From contig CAYSNI010000072.1 in the NCBI GenBank assembly GCA_964432465.1, forward strand, positions 1 through 10,534: a DNA stretch of 10,534 nt. The letters are read 5' to 3'. A model generated the notes under the pieces. That model saw nothing but the letters and a program-made list of their open reading frames with translations. It was not told the DNA's origin and ran no database searches. Made by a program: the position numbers and the translations under genes. Origin of the DNA: JAHFLQ01 sp964432465. GTDB taxonomy: Bacteria > Patescibacteriota > Minisyncoccia > UBA6257 > WO2-44-18. Below are positions 1 through 6,690 of the stretch, piece after piece (positions within the stretch are counted from its first letter, which is position 1; every line of letters begins with the position of its first letter).

Positions 1-39
1 GCCACTGGCCAAATTTGAAGTTTAAATAAAGATGAGAGA

Positions 40-67
40 TTGCAAGAAGTCTGTTTTATTGTAAGAT
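40..67 (+). promoter_or_regulatory. Probable promoter of tRNA-Ala
   Basis: A TTGCAA box (40-45, 4 of 6 to the sigma70 -35 consensus) lies 16 nt before TAAGAT (62-67, 5 of 6 to the -10 consensus). Initiation about 7 nt later would fall just before the tRNA at 79. The rest of 1-78 shows no gene. Called from motif and spacing only. Confidence 0.5.
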
Positions 68-78
68 GAAGGGCATTC

Positions 79-149
79 GGGCCCGTAGTAAAGTGGTATT
101 ACACGGCATTCGCATTGCTGAGGCGGGAGTTCGATTCTCCCCGGGTCCA
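79..149 (+). tRNA. tRNA-Ala, anticodon CGC
   Basis: The 71 bases fold into a full cloverleaf. The acceptor stem is 79-85 with 142-148, seven pairs including one G-U. The D stem is 88-91/99-102, the anticodon stem 104-108/116-120, and the T stem 125-129/137-141 with a TTCGATT loop. The anticodon loop TTCGCAT gives anticodon CGC (111-113), reading GCG alanine codons. The only acceptor wobble is G81-T146, the G3:U70 pair known as the main identity element of tRNA-Ala, and the discriminator base is A149; both agree with the anticodon. The variable loop has only four bases. The CCA tail is not encoded (CTA follows the discriminator), so a CCA-adding enzyme is needed. Its last 15 bases plus the next C recur exactly at 321-336. 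Confidence 0.95.
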
Positions 150-152
150 CTA

Positions 153-194
153 CAGATATAAAAAAATCCGCACAAGGCGGATCTTTTATATCTG
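153..194. terminator. Long hairpin terminator after tRNA-Ala
   Basis: An 11-bp perfect outer stem (CAGATATAAAA, 153-163, with TTTTATATCTG, 184-194) encloses, after a small asymmetric internal loop, a 6-bp inner stem ATCCGC/GCGGAT (166-171/177-182) with loop ACAAG. A CTTTT tract follows the inner stem, as expected for intrinsic termination of the tRNA transcript. The A-rich left arm means it could also work on the other strand. Confidence 0.75.
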
Positions 195-320
195 CGGAAT
201 ATCGAGGGAGAAGCGAACCAGCGGCACCCCGTATCAGGAAGATCCGAGCGAAGCGAGGGTAAGAAACCGAAGGTGTCTTAAGCCGCGTTAGGTTCGAGGT
301 TGAGCGTAGTGAAACCCTTG
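195..320. other. Non-coding insert between the two tRNA 3'-end copies
   Basis: No plausible gene is seen. The segment carries degenerate copies of a GAGCGNAGYGA motif at 246-257 and 302-313 and a partial one near 208-216. With the terminator region it separates the intact tRNA 3' end from its duplicate. No integrase or transposase fragment is recognisable. Confidence 0.5.
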
Positions 321-336
321 TTCTCCCCGGGTCCAC
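321..336 (+). repeat. Exact duplicate of tRNA-Ala 3' end
   Basis: The 16 bases TTCTCCCCGGGTCCAC at 321-336 equal 135-150, which is the end of the T loop, the 3' arm of the T stem, the 3' acceptor arm, the discriminator and one further base. The match stops sharply on both sides and no matching 5' half of a tRNA lies upstream, so this is a fragment and not a second gene. A tRNA 3'-end duplication is the usual footprint of tyrosine-recombinase integration; partial gene duplication is the alternative. Confidence 0.8.
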
Positions 337-339
337 AAA

Positions 340-348
340 TGATATAAT
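340..348 (+). promoter_or_regulatory. Extended -10 promoter, likely leaderless start
   Basis: TGATATAAT is a perfect extended -10 element (TGn plus TATAAT, 343-348). A weak -35-like TTGTTC lies at 318-323. Only nine bases separate the hexamer from the ATG at 358, so transcription should start within about three bases of the start codon. No Shine-Dalgarno sequence is present, which fits leaderless translation. Confidence 0.75.
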
Positions 349-357
349 AGTTTTGAC

Positions 358-2934
358 ATGGTGCCGAAGATTTTTTGGGGTGTTTTCGCTTTTGCCATCC
401 TGGCATTAGTTTTTTTATTACCACAATCACCGATTGCCGTATCAAATATCTCTCCAACTAAAATCCTCGCGCAAATCTCCGGAGAATCTGAAATTGCTAA
501 CAAATCTACTGACGTATTAATCCAAATAAGGAACGTCCTTTTCAGCATTGATCAAAAATTAAACCGTCTCGATCAAATTGAAGAACGTTTAAAAAATATT
601 GAACGGGGTCTCGTGACCAGTAAGCCAGATCCGACCAGCAATGTCTGCTTCATGGAATTAAACGATGTGATTACCAGCGACGACCGCTACACTATTAAAT
701 GGCGCTGCGCCGGCAATGTATCACCGTGCACAATCTACGCTGACGGCAAAGTATACGAAAAAGTTACCGACGCTGGCGCACGGAATCTCATTCTTAAAAA
801 GGGGGCGGTGACCTACACTATGACTGATCGTGACGGTACTCTCTGTTCGCGCGATATCGCTCATGCCTTCCAATCGACTACCAAAGTAGGCACCAACACT
901 ACGACCGTCTCGTCGCCGCTCTCCACTATTACCTACTCAACTCCAGAAACATTTCTCACCGCTCTTTTAGCGCACGTTGAATTGTACAATGGCTCGACCA
1001 TCGCCACTACCACTATTCTCACCAATGATAATTTGGCCAGCACAACCTTGCGCACTACTGTCGGTCACATACTTTCCTATACCAGCGATGGTAGCCTGAC
1101 GACCGCAGAGGAGACGACTTTGTCGACTGACAACACCAACCTGGGCAACCTTGGCACCGGCCTAGAGTTAATCAAAGTTTACCTTACTTCAACTGGTGAA
1201 AATTTACTTTGGCTAAGAGAAAATGATGCCACGAAAGATACGGTGGTCAACGCGCTTTTCCGAATCAGCGGCTATAAAACCGTCACCGGCGGTGGCTACT
1301 CGCAAAACATTATTCTGCAAGCCCCACACTGGTACGATGATAGCTCTACACTCAACATCACCGGACGAGAATTCGTTACTTATACAGACATTCGAGCTTT
1401 GGTGATCGGCACTTTCACTAAAAATAAACTTAACCCAACTGGCACTGGCGCCGATGATTCGACCAGTAATGACTCTTCCGACTTCAGCGGCACCTCTCTT
1501 TCCTGTACTGGAATTATCGGACCGGGACAATTAGTCGCAAATGATCTTGGCATCTACTATCTGGTCAGTACTACCGGGTCATCCAGTGATGGCATTTTCT
1601 TTGTTCCTTACGGCTCTAACTGTCCGGCTACGCTGATCCTTAGAGATGACGCGACTCCCAACGTTTTTGACGTCCCGCAAAGCCTCGACTTTGTCACCTC
1701 GCGAAAAATTATGGCCGCTGACCGAGGCGGCGACCAGTTCTGGTGCCAAGAAATAGACGACAACGGCGCCGCAGTCGGCAGTCCCGTAATCAGCTCTTCC
1801 ACTACTAATATTTCGTTAGACGTAATGGCGATTTCCCCCGACGGTACCCTGATGTACGTTAGTAATGACCCTGATATAAACGTTCAGGCAACGGACACCA
1901 CTCTTTATACTTTCACAATTAATCCAAGTACCTGTGCCGTCTCCTCTACCCCCGCCACCATCGCGAGTAACCGAGGCGAGATCGACGCCATGGCCTTTGA
2001 TTCCTATGGAAATCTCATCTTCATGGAAGATAGCACCACTAATAATCGATCTGACATGATGTATATCAACAACGCCCAAGGTGGTGGCACGACAATTAGC
2101 ACTTTAATTGCTGGCAACGACACCGCGCTCTTGGAAAGCACGGTAAGTAAGATTTTTGATGATATTTCGATCAATTCGATGGTCATCACCTCTCAAGACG
2201 CTAAGGGAAAGGGTAGCGGCAACGTAATTATTGCTGATAATACCGGCGATGAAATCTGGACGGTGGTCGTTACTCGGGATTCTAATGGTCTTATCACCGG
2301 CTTTGAACGCACTAAGATGACTGATTTTGCCGCGACTGCTAATAATATTGAAGGCATGACCACCGGCCCAAATGATAGTACTCTTTACGTCCTCCAGGAA
2401 GATACGAGTGATTTGGGCACTATTTTCACACTGTCCAATCTCAGCGATATGATCGTCGACACTGATAACCGAACCGATGTTTCTCGCATCGTCGGTTATC
2501 AGACAATCAACGAAAAAATTGTGGAGGACATCAACGCGCTTCATATTCAGCTTCACGGCTATCGGACATCCGACTGGACGGTCACTCAATACTGCAGCAA
2601 CACTGTCTATCCAGTCACGGTATCGAACGGCATCAATAACTCCACAAAACCTACGACCTTCACCTACCCCGAAGGTAAATTCAGTACCGCCTTTAACGGC
2701 TGGTTAGGTTGCGCCGCTGATTTCTGGGAGATCTTCCCGCAAGAAGCCCAGGTGCCACTTGGCGCGCAGACCAACAAGCAGGGTGAATTTATTCAAAGTG
2801 CCAATTCAAATATTGGTGTCACTGCCGGAGACATCTTCATCCAATTTGAAACACCTTTTGCGCTTCGCAATGAAGCGAAAACCGCCGGATCTGATGCCGC
2901 TACCCGTTGGCACAATGCCTTCAATTCACTTTAA
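358..2934 (+). CDS. Exported protein with coiled coil and probable six-bladed beta-propeller
   Basis: An 858-residue protein of no family I recognise. Residues 5-21 are strongly hydrophobic after a lysine, as in a signal peptide or N-terminal anchor. Residues about 51-85 form a charged heptad-like coiled coil. Residues about 95-165 contain several cysteines and look like a small beta-sandwich. A Thr/Ser-rich part (about 170-385) follows. Six repeats begin near residues 392, 442, 486, 542, 605 and 664, spaced 44-63 apart; the clearest have the pattern hydrophobic-x-x-Met-hydrophobic, a PDG-like turn, then a strand such as LMYVSND or LIFMEDS. This suggests an NHL/YVTN/TolB-type propeller. Residues about 715-858 are of unknown fold, with two cysteines and many aromatics. 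No LPxTG motif or C-terminal membrane helix is seen, so anchoring, if any, is N-terminal. Likely extracellular; binding or adhesion is only a guess. The start follows from the promoter 9 nt upstream. Confidence 0.85.
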   Translation: MVPKIFWGVFAFAILALVFLLPQSPIAVSNISPTKILAQISGESEIANKSTDVLIQIRNVLFSIDQKLNRLDQIEERLKNIERGLVTSKPDPTSNVCFMELNDVITSDDRYTIKWRCAGNVSPCTIYADGKVYEKVTDAGARNLILKKGAVTYTMTDRDGTLCSRDIAHAFQSTTKVGTNTTTVSSPLSTITYSTPETFLTALLAHVELYNGSTIATTTILTNDNLASTTLRTTVGHILSYTSDGSLTTAEETTLSTDNTNLGNLGTGLELIKVYLTSTGENLLWLRENDATKDTVVNALFRISGYKTVTGGGYSQNIILQAPHWYDDSSTLNITGREFVTYTDIRALVIGTFTKNKLNPTGTGADDSTSNDSSDFSGTSLSCTGIIGPGQLVANDLGIYYLVSTTGSSSDGIFFVPYGSNCPATLILRDDATPNVFDVPQSLDFVTSRKIMAADRGGDQFWCQEIDDNGAAVGSPVISSSTTNISLDVMAISPDGTLMYVSNDPDINVQATDTTLYTFTINPSTCAVSSTPATIASNRGEIDAMAFDSYGNLIFMEDSTTNNRSDMMYINNAQGGGTTISTLIAGNDTALLESTVSKIFDDISINSMVITSQDAKGKGSGNVIIADNTGDEIWTVVVTRDSNGLITGFERTKMTDFAATANNIEGMTTGPNDSTLYVLQEDTSDLGTIFTLSNLSDMIVDTDNRTDVSRIVGYQTINEKIVEDINALHIQLHGYRTSDWTVTQYCSNTVYPVTVSNGINNSTKPTTFTYPEGKFSTAFNGWLGCAADFWEIFPQEAQVPLGAQTNKQGEFIQSANSNIGVTAGDIFIQFETPFALRNEAKTAGSDAATRWHNAFNSL

Positions 2935-2944
2935 AATAGTCGGG

Positions 2945-2953
2945 TTATCCACA
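2945..2953 (+). promoter_or_regulatory. Single consensus DnaA box
   Basis: TTATCCACA matches the consensus DnaA box exactly. A one-mismatch copy (TTATAAACA, 2964-2972) follows, and the next 50 bases are AT-rich. It lies in the 97-nt gap before the channel-like gene. One perfect box is not enough to call an origin; it could be chance or a DnaA-responsive promoter element. Confidence 0.3.
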
Positions 2954-2979
2954 GGCCCCAAACTTATAAACACAATAAA

Positions 2980-2988
2980 TGCTAAAAT
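2980..2988 (+). promoter_or_regulatory. Extended -10 promoter of the channel-like gene
   Basis: TGCTAAAAT contains the TG extension and a 5-of-6 -10 hexamer (2983-2988). It predicts a leader of roughly 36 nt before the ATG at 3032. No clear -35 and no Shine-Dalgarno close to the ATG; GAAAGG at 3000-3005 is about 26 nt away, too far to serve. Confidence 0.5.
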
Positions 2989-3031
2989 AAGCTTATAAAG
3001 AAAGGTCGTAATAAAACCTAAAACACAAACT

Positions 3032-3718
3032 ATGGTTGTTGAAAGCTGGCTTAATGTTCTTCGGGCTTCCATCCAAAACCTCTGGCTTACAGTGGCAAGT
3101 TTCTTGCCATCTTTAATCGGCGCCTTGGTCGTCTTTATTGTCGGCCTCGTCGTCGCCTCTGTCTTGGATAAAGTAGTTGAACGTCTCGTTTACTACCTCA
3201 AGCTTGATGCTCTTTTACGTCGGTTAGGTGTTGAATCCTTTGTTGAACGGGCTCATATGAGTCTGGATGCCGGCAAATTTCTCGGTAGGCTCGTCTACTG
3301 GTTCTTTGTTTTGGCCTTCCTCTTGGCTTCGTCTGACATTCTTGGTTTCTTCACTCTCTCCGGTTTCTTGCGTGATGTACTCGCGTACGCCCCGCAGGTA
3401 ATGGTTGCAGTCTTGATTCTTTTGGCTACTTTGGTAATGGCGAACTTCCTCCGAGGCTTGGTAAAAGCTTCGGTAATGAGCGCCAATATGCACATGGCTA
3501 AAGGATTAGGAGAAGTAACCTGGTGGGTGGTCTTTATTTTTGGCTTCTTAACTGCATTGGTGCAGCTTGGAGTCGCGGTAAGCATCATCAATACCTTGAT
3601 CACTGGCTTGATCGCTATGTTGGCGCTCGCTGGTGGTTTGGCCTTCGGTTTGGGCGGCAAAGATATGGCCACCCGGACTTTACAGAATATCAAGGACGAG
3701 TTCGATCACAAGGCGTAG
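3032..3718 (+). CDS. MscS-like membrane protein with conserved TM-helix repeats
   Basis: A 228-residue integral membrane protein with about five hydrophobic helices, near residues 17-45, 82-105, 117-140, 160-184 and 187-210. The last helix and its exit, an Ala/Gly-rich stretch running into GGLAFGLGGKDMA (201-213), resemble the pore-lining TM3 and bend of mechanosensitive channels of small conductance. The protein ends 15 residues later, so the cytoplasmic beta and alpha/beta vestibule domains of MscS are missing. It therefore fits the small 'conserved TM helix' group related to MscS. Channel activity and osmotic-stress function are inferred from the family. It has its own promoter and ends at a terminator facing ftsZ, so it is probably monocistronic. 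The ATG is the only reasonable start. Confidence 0.8.
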   Translation: MVVESWLNVLRASIQNLWLTVASFLPSLIGALVVFIVGLVVASVLDKVVERLVYYLKLDALLRRLGVESFVERAHMSLDAGKFLGRLVYWFFVLAFLLASSDILGFFTLSGFLRDVLAYAPQVMVAVLILLATLVMANFLRGLVKASVMSANMHMAKGLGEVTWWVVFIFGFLTALVQLGVAVSIINTLITGLIAMLALAGGLAFGLGGKDMATRTLQNIKDEFDHKA

Positions 3719-3735
3719 GCTCGCCTTAGGCGAGC
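3719..3735 (+). other. Hairpin directly after the stop codon
   Basis: GCTCGCC-TTA-GGCGAGC is a perfect 7-bp stem with a 3-nt loop starting at the base after the TAG stop. AAGTTTT follows, a poor U-tract, so it may assist termination or protect the mRNA 3' end ahead of the stronger terminator at 3760-3787. Confidence 0.5.
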
Positions 3736-3759
3736 AAGTTTTGCGGTAGACTCACCACA

Positions 3760-3787
3760 CAAAAACACCCCGCTCGGGGTGTTTTTG
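3760..3787. terminator. Bidirectional intrinsic terminator
   Basis: A perfect 12-bp stem (3760-3771 with 3776-3787) around loop GCTC has five A/T pairs at its base, so both strands show a GC-rich stem followed by T5. It sits between the convergent channel-like gene and ftsZ, six bases beyond the ftsZ stop, and should end transcripts from both sides. Confidence 0.9.
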
Positions 3788-3793
3788 ATTCTG

Positions 3794-4963
3794 CTATTTC
3801 TTTTTCCTAAGAAATGTAGGTATATCCCACACGTCCTCTTCTTTCTTTTTGCCGTCCTTGCCGTTTTTGTCGGCTTTATCGCCGTTTGAGACCGGCTTTT
3901 CAATTCGTTCTTCGTTGGGCAACGCTGACTGCTTGATGGTTGGGCCGCTGAAAAGTGAGGTCATGCCCGCGTCGCCACTCTTCGTATTCCCACCGTTAAA
4001 ACCGGTCGCCACCATAATCACCTTAATCGCGCCTTTTTTAAGCTTCCGATCATGATAGGCACCGAAGATGATCTTAGCCGCCGGATCGATGGAGTCCCCT
4101 ATAACCTTCGCTATATCGTGAATTTCATTTAAACGCATGTCCTTACCCCCGGATACCGAAAAAAGCACTCCTTTTGCCCCTTCAATTGAGACTTCCAGTA
4201 AGGGAGAGTTCACAGCCTGATCCACGGCGGTCATCGCTCTTTCCTGGCCAGTGGCAAGACCAATACCAACCAGGGCGGTACCCGCATCCTTCATAATCGC
4301 CTTTACGTCAGCAAAATCTACATTAATTATACCTGGCATTGAGATTAGCTCAGAGATACCTTGTACGCTGTAACGAAGCACGTCATCAATAAATTCAAAG
4401 GCCTTTACAATCGGAGTATCTTTTTTAATCACACTAAAAATTCGGTCATTGGGAACTACGATCAGAGTGTCTACTTTTTCTTTTAGCTTAACTAAAGCTT
4501 CTTGGGCAATTTTTGCTCGCTGAGATCCTTCAAATGTAAACGGCCGAGTAACTATGGCGATCGTCAACGCGCCGTTTTCGCGAGCCGCTTCCGCGATCAC
4601 CGGCGCCGCGCCAGAACCAGTGCCGCCACCTAAACCGGCAGTAATAAATACTAAATCTGCCCCTTTTAAAGACTCCACAATCTCAGAGCGGTTCTCCTCC
4701 GCCGCCTGCCGGCCCAATTCAGGGTTCATGCCCGTACCTAGGCCACGGGTAAGATTTTTCCCAATGTAGATCCGATGACGCGCTTTACAATAATCTAAAT
4801 CCTGGGCGTCAGTGTTGATTGCCACAAAATCAACTGACCGCACCTCAAAGTCCTCCTGCATACGGGAAATCGCGTTACCCCCGCCGCCGCCTACGCCGAC
4901 AACCTTAATTTTCGCGGCGTAATCGCCCATTCCTTTCTTTGGTTTATTATTCGTATTCGCCAT
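3794..4963 (-). CDS. ftsZ: Cell division protein FtsZ
   Basis: A tubulin-like GTPase that polymerises into the cytokinetic ring. The 389-residue length is normal. Visible features: glycine-rich GVGGGGGN (23-30), the tubulin signature GGGTGSG (112-118), TRPF near 139-142, and the T7 loop NVDFADV (214-220) with the conserved Asn214, Asp216 and Asp219 used in GTP hydrolysis across subunits. A Lys/Asp/Glu-rich linker (about 345-376) leads to the C-terminal peptide DVWDIPTFLR (377-386), the usual docking site for FtsA and other partners. It starts 16 nt after ftsA, so the two are almost certainly cotranscribed. An internal Met at residue 12 directly follows a GAAAGGA-like stretch with no spacing, so the upstream ATG is preferred. 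No usable ribosome binding site is seen. Confidence 0.98.
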   Translation of the reverse strand: MANTNNKPKKGMGDYAAKIKVVGVGGGGGNAISRMQEDFEVRSVDFVAINTDAQDLDYCKARHRIYIGKNLTRGLGTGMNPELGRQAAEENRSEIVESLKGADLVFITAGLGGGTGSGAAPVIAEAARENGALTIAIVTRPFTFEGSQRAKIAQEALVKLKEKVDTLIVVPNDRIFSVIKKDTPIVKAFEFIDDVLRYSVQGISELISMPGIINVDFADVKAIMKDAGTALVGIGLATGQERAMTAVDQAVNSPLLEVSIEGAKGVLFSVSGGKDMRLNEIHDIAKVIGDSIDPAAKIIFGAYHDRKLKKGAIKVIMVATGFNGGNTKSGDAGMTSLFSGPTIKQSALPNEERIEKPVSNGDKADKNGKDGKKKEEDVWDIPTFLRKKK

Positions 4964-4979
4964 TACTATAGTTAATTTA

Positions 4980-6212
4980 TTATGGGGTAAAAATATTTAA
5001 AATTTTCTTCATCAAACTGCCAACTCCTTTAACTGAAGATTTAGAGGATACTGCTTGATCTACGCCGGACAGCAAAAGGCCAAAAACGCAGGCCATCTCC
5101 GGATCTTCCGCCAAAGTCATCAACTCGGAATTAGCGATATCCAGCTCCGAAAGATTAGGAACCCCGATCTGAGCATTTAATTTCAATTCCTGCCTCGCTA
5201 AATCTACCATGGCCGGGATCTTTGAACCACCGCCCGCCAGAATCACACCAGCCGGCAACCTCGCCGCTTTACCAGTGTATTTCAATTCATTATTTACAAA
5301 TTCGAGCATCTCGGCAAGTCGGGCTTCAATAATCTCCGCGATATAACGCCGGGACGCACTGCCGCGAGATCCGGACTCATATTTGGACATTTCCACCTGC
5401 TCCCGACTTGGCGCTTCCTTGGCAAGCGCGGTACCAATAGAAAGCTTAATATTCTCCGCCGAATTAACTCCAATCTTGAGACCAATCGCAAGGTCATTAG
5501 TAATATTGCCAGATCCCACCGGAAAGATCGAAGTATGCAGGAGTTTATTTTCTTCGTAAACACTTAGACCGGTTTTGCCAAATCCGATGTCTACCATTAC
5601 CACGCCAAGCTCTTTCTGATTTCTGGAAAGCATTGCTCGACTAGCCGCAAGCGGAGCGAAAATAAGACCAGCCACTTCTCCGCCCGCCGCTTCTACGCAC
5701 TTAGTTAAATTTTTTATAGATGGACCAAAGGCTTCAATGATCGTACTTTTCACTTCGAGGCGATTTCCCACCATGCCCAGAGGATCTCGGATGCCGTTCA
5801 CCCCATCGACAATAAATTCATTGGTAATCCGATGAATAATCATCCGGTTGCCAACTAATTTAATCGCTTGAGACGCATCCACTGCCCGGTCGATATCATC
5901 TTGATAGATCTCTGAATCAGCCCGTGATACAGCGACCATTCCCATACCCATCTGTGACCGAAAGTCCGGGCTGCCAACACCCAAATAGATATTCTTAATC
6001 GCTCCCTTAGAAATTTGCCGGATCTCACCAAGCGCTTGGCTAATCGCTCGAGTCGCTTCGCCCAGATCATCCACCACGCCGCGCCTCATACCAGCTGAAG
6101 GAACTTTAAAAACCTGCACTAGGGAAAGTTTGGAATTCTTTTTTACTTCGGCCACTGCCGCTTTGATGGAATAAGTTCCAACATCGAGGCCTACAATATA
6201 CCTTGGGTGCAT
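4980..6212 (-). CDS. ftsA: Cell division protein FtsA
   Basis: An actin-like ATPase that tethers FtsZ to the membrane. The 410 residues show the order expected of the family: phosphate-1 motif around GLDVGTYSIKAAV (8-20), the FtsA-specific 1C subdomain (roughly 85-165), phosphate-2 motif VVMVDIGFGKTGLSVY (204-219), and adenosine motif AGVILAGGGSKIPA (321-334). The last residues, GSLMKKILNIFTP (398-410), form an amphipathic helix that matches the C-terminal membrane-targeting sequence of FtsA. It lies 25 nt after ybeY and 16 nt before ftsZ. No ftsQ or other dcw gene precedes it, so ybeY takes the upstream position. The bases before the ATG hold no Shine-Dalgarno. Confidence 0.97.
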   Translation of the reverse strand: MHPRYIVGLDVGTYSIKAAVAEVKKNSKLSLVQVFKVPSAGMRRGVVDDLGEATRAISQALGEIRQISKGAIKNIYLGVGSPDFRSQMGMGMVAVSRADSEIYQDDIDRAVDASQAIKLVGNRMIIHRITNEFIVDGVNGIRDPLGMVGNRLEVKSTIIEAFGPSIKNLTKCVEAAGGEVAGLIFAPLAASRAMLSRNQKELGVVMVDIGFGKTGLSVYEENKLLHTSIFPVGSGNITNDLAIGLKIGVNSAENIKLSIGTALAKEAPSREQVEMSKYESGSRGSASRRYIAEIIEARLAEMLEFVNNELKYTGKAARLPAGVILAGGGSKIPAMVDLARQELKLNAQIGVPNLSELDIANSELMTLAEDPEMACVFGLLLSGVDQAVSSKSSVKGVGSLMKKILNIFTP

Positions 6213-6237
6213 GGTTATAGTTTATTGAGAATAGGAA

Positions 6238-6615
6238 TCAAGAGCCGAGCAACTTCATGAGTTGCCGCTCTTTTTTTTCCATTCTAATAATATCATTTTT
6301 CTTCTTATGGTCATATCCTAAGATGTGCAGAAGTCCATGCGCAAGCATGTAATCTAGTTTTTCACCCTCTCCTTTAATGTATCCTGGGTTTAAATAGATC
6401 TCTCCGAGAAACACCCCCGCTCTATGCAGGCCCGGAAACTTCTTAGGGGCAGGGAATGACAGAACGTTCTTCTCCATAAAGCTGTCCCCTACTAAAATGA
6501 CATCTACCCGCGCCTCTTTGACGCCTAAAAACCGCCCAAGCTTAAGAGCGGTGCGCCGTATCTGTGGAACCAACCGATCATATTTTTTATTCCAGGATTC
6601 TATTACAAGTCGCAT
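6238..6615 (-). CDS. ybeY: Endoribonuclease YbeY, rRNA maturation factor
   Basis: A small zinc-dependent protein needed for 16S rRNA 3'-end maturation and 70S quality control in other bacteria. The 125-residue protein contains the diagnostic metal site HGLLHILGYDH (93-103), in which His93, His97 and His103 bind the metal. VLSFP (51-55) corresponds to the conserved substrate-groove segment, and GEIYLNP (71-77) to the following strand. It is slightly short compared with E. coli YbeY (about 155), mainly at the N-terminus, but complete for this family. It is 25 nt upstream of ftsA and 66 nt downstream of yqeY, the latter gap being filled by a TAG-rich repeat. No ribosome binding site is visible. 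Confidence 0.95.
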   Translation of the reverse strand: MRLVIESWNKKYDRLVPQIRRTALKLGRFLGVKEARVDVILVGDSFMEKNVLSFPAPKKFPGLHRAGVFLGEIYLNPGYIKGEGEKLDYMLAHGLLHILGYDHKKKNDIIRMEKKERQLMKLLGS

Positions 6616-6628
6616 ATATACTGAGCAA

Positions 6629-6690
6629 CTAGTAGTTAGCGGCTAGAATTTGCTTTCTTGCTAGTGGCTAATCGCTAGTGGCTAGTGGCT
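6629..6690. repeat. TAG-rich intergenic repeat, copy 1
   Basis: The yqeY-ybeY gap consists of degenerate units around GCTAGTGGCTA: CTAGTAGTTAGCGGCTAG near 6629-6646 and two clear GCTAGTGGCT copies at 6660-6669 and 6674-6683, overlapped by a partial third ending at 6690. The element covers the yqeY stop codon, and the last two yqeY residues (Ser-His) come from it. A related element lies at 8072-8135. Confidence 0.7.

Noticed and set aside
281..297. Integron attC-like core (GTTAGGT) next to the duplicated tRNA end
   Set aside because: No inverse core partner, no attC-type stem and no integron integrase; a seven-base match alone is expected by chance.
260..336. A second tRNA ending at 335
   Set aside because: Only the 3' T arm and acceptor arm are present; no GGGCCCG-like 5' acceptor strand, D arm or anticodon arm can be placed upstream.
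22..548. Two overlapping minus-strand reading frames across the tRNA region and the start of the exported protein gene
   Set aside because: They translate the complement of the tRNA, its terminator and the duplicated 3' end, have no family features, and conflict with the plus-strand promoter and gene.
2935..3031. Replication origin in the AT-rich gap with a DnaA box
   Set aside because: Only one perfect box and one mismatched copy, no iteron or DnaA-trio array visible, and dnaA or dnaN are not nearby. Kept only as a single-site observation.
4928..4930. Internal ATG (Met12) as the ftsZ start
   Set aside because: The GAAAGGA stretch directly abuts this ATG with no spacing, and no other gene in the window uses a Shine-Dalgarno. 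The upstream ATG gives a normal FtsZ N-terminus 16 nt after ftsA.
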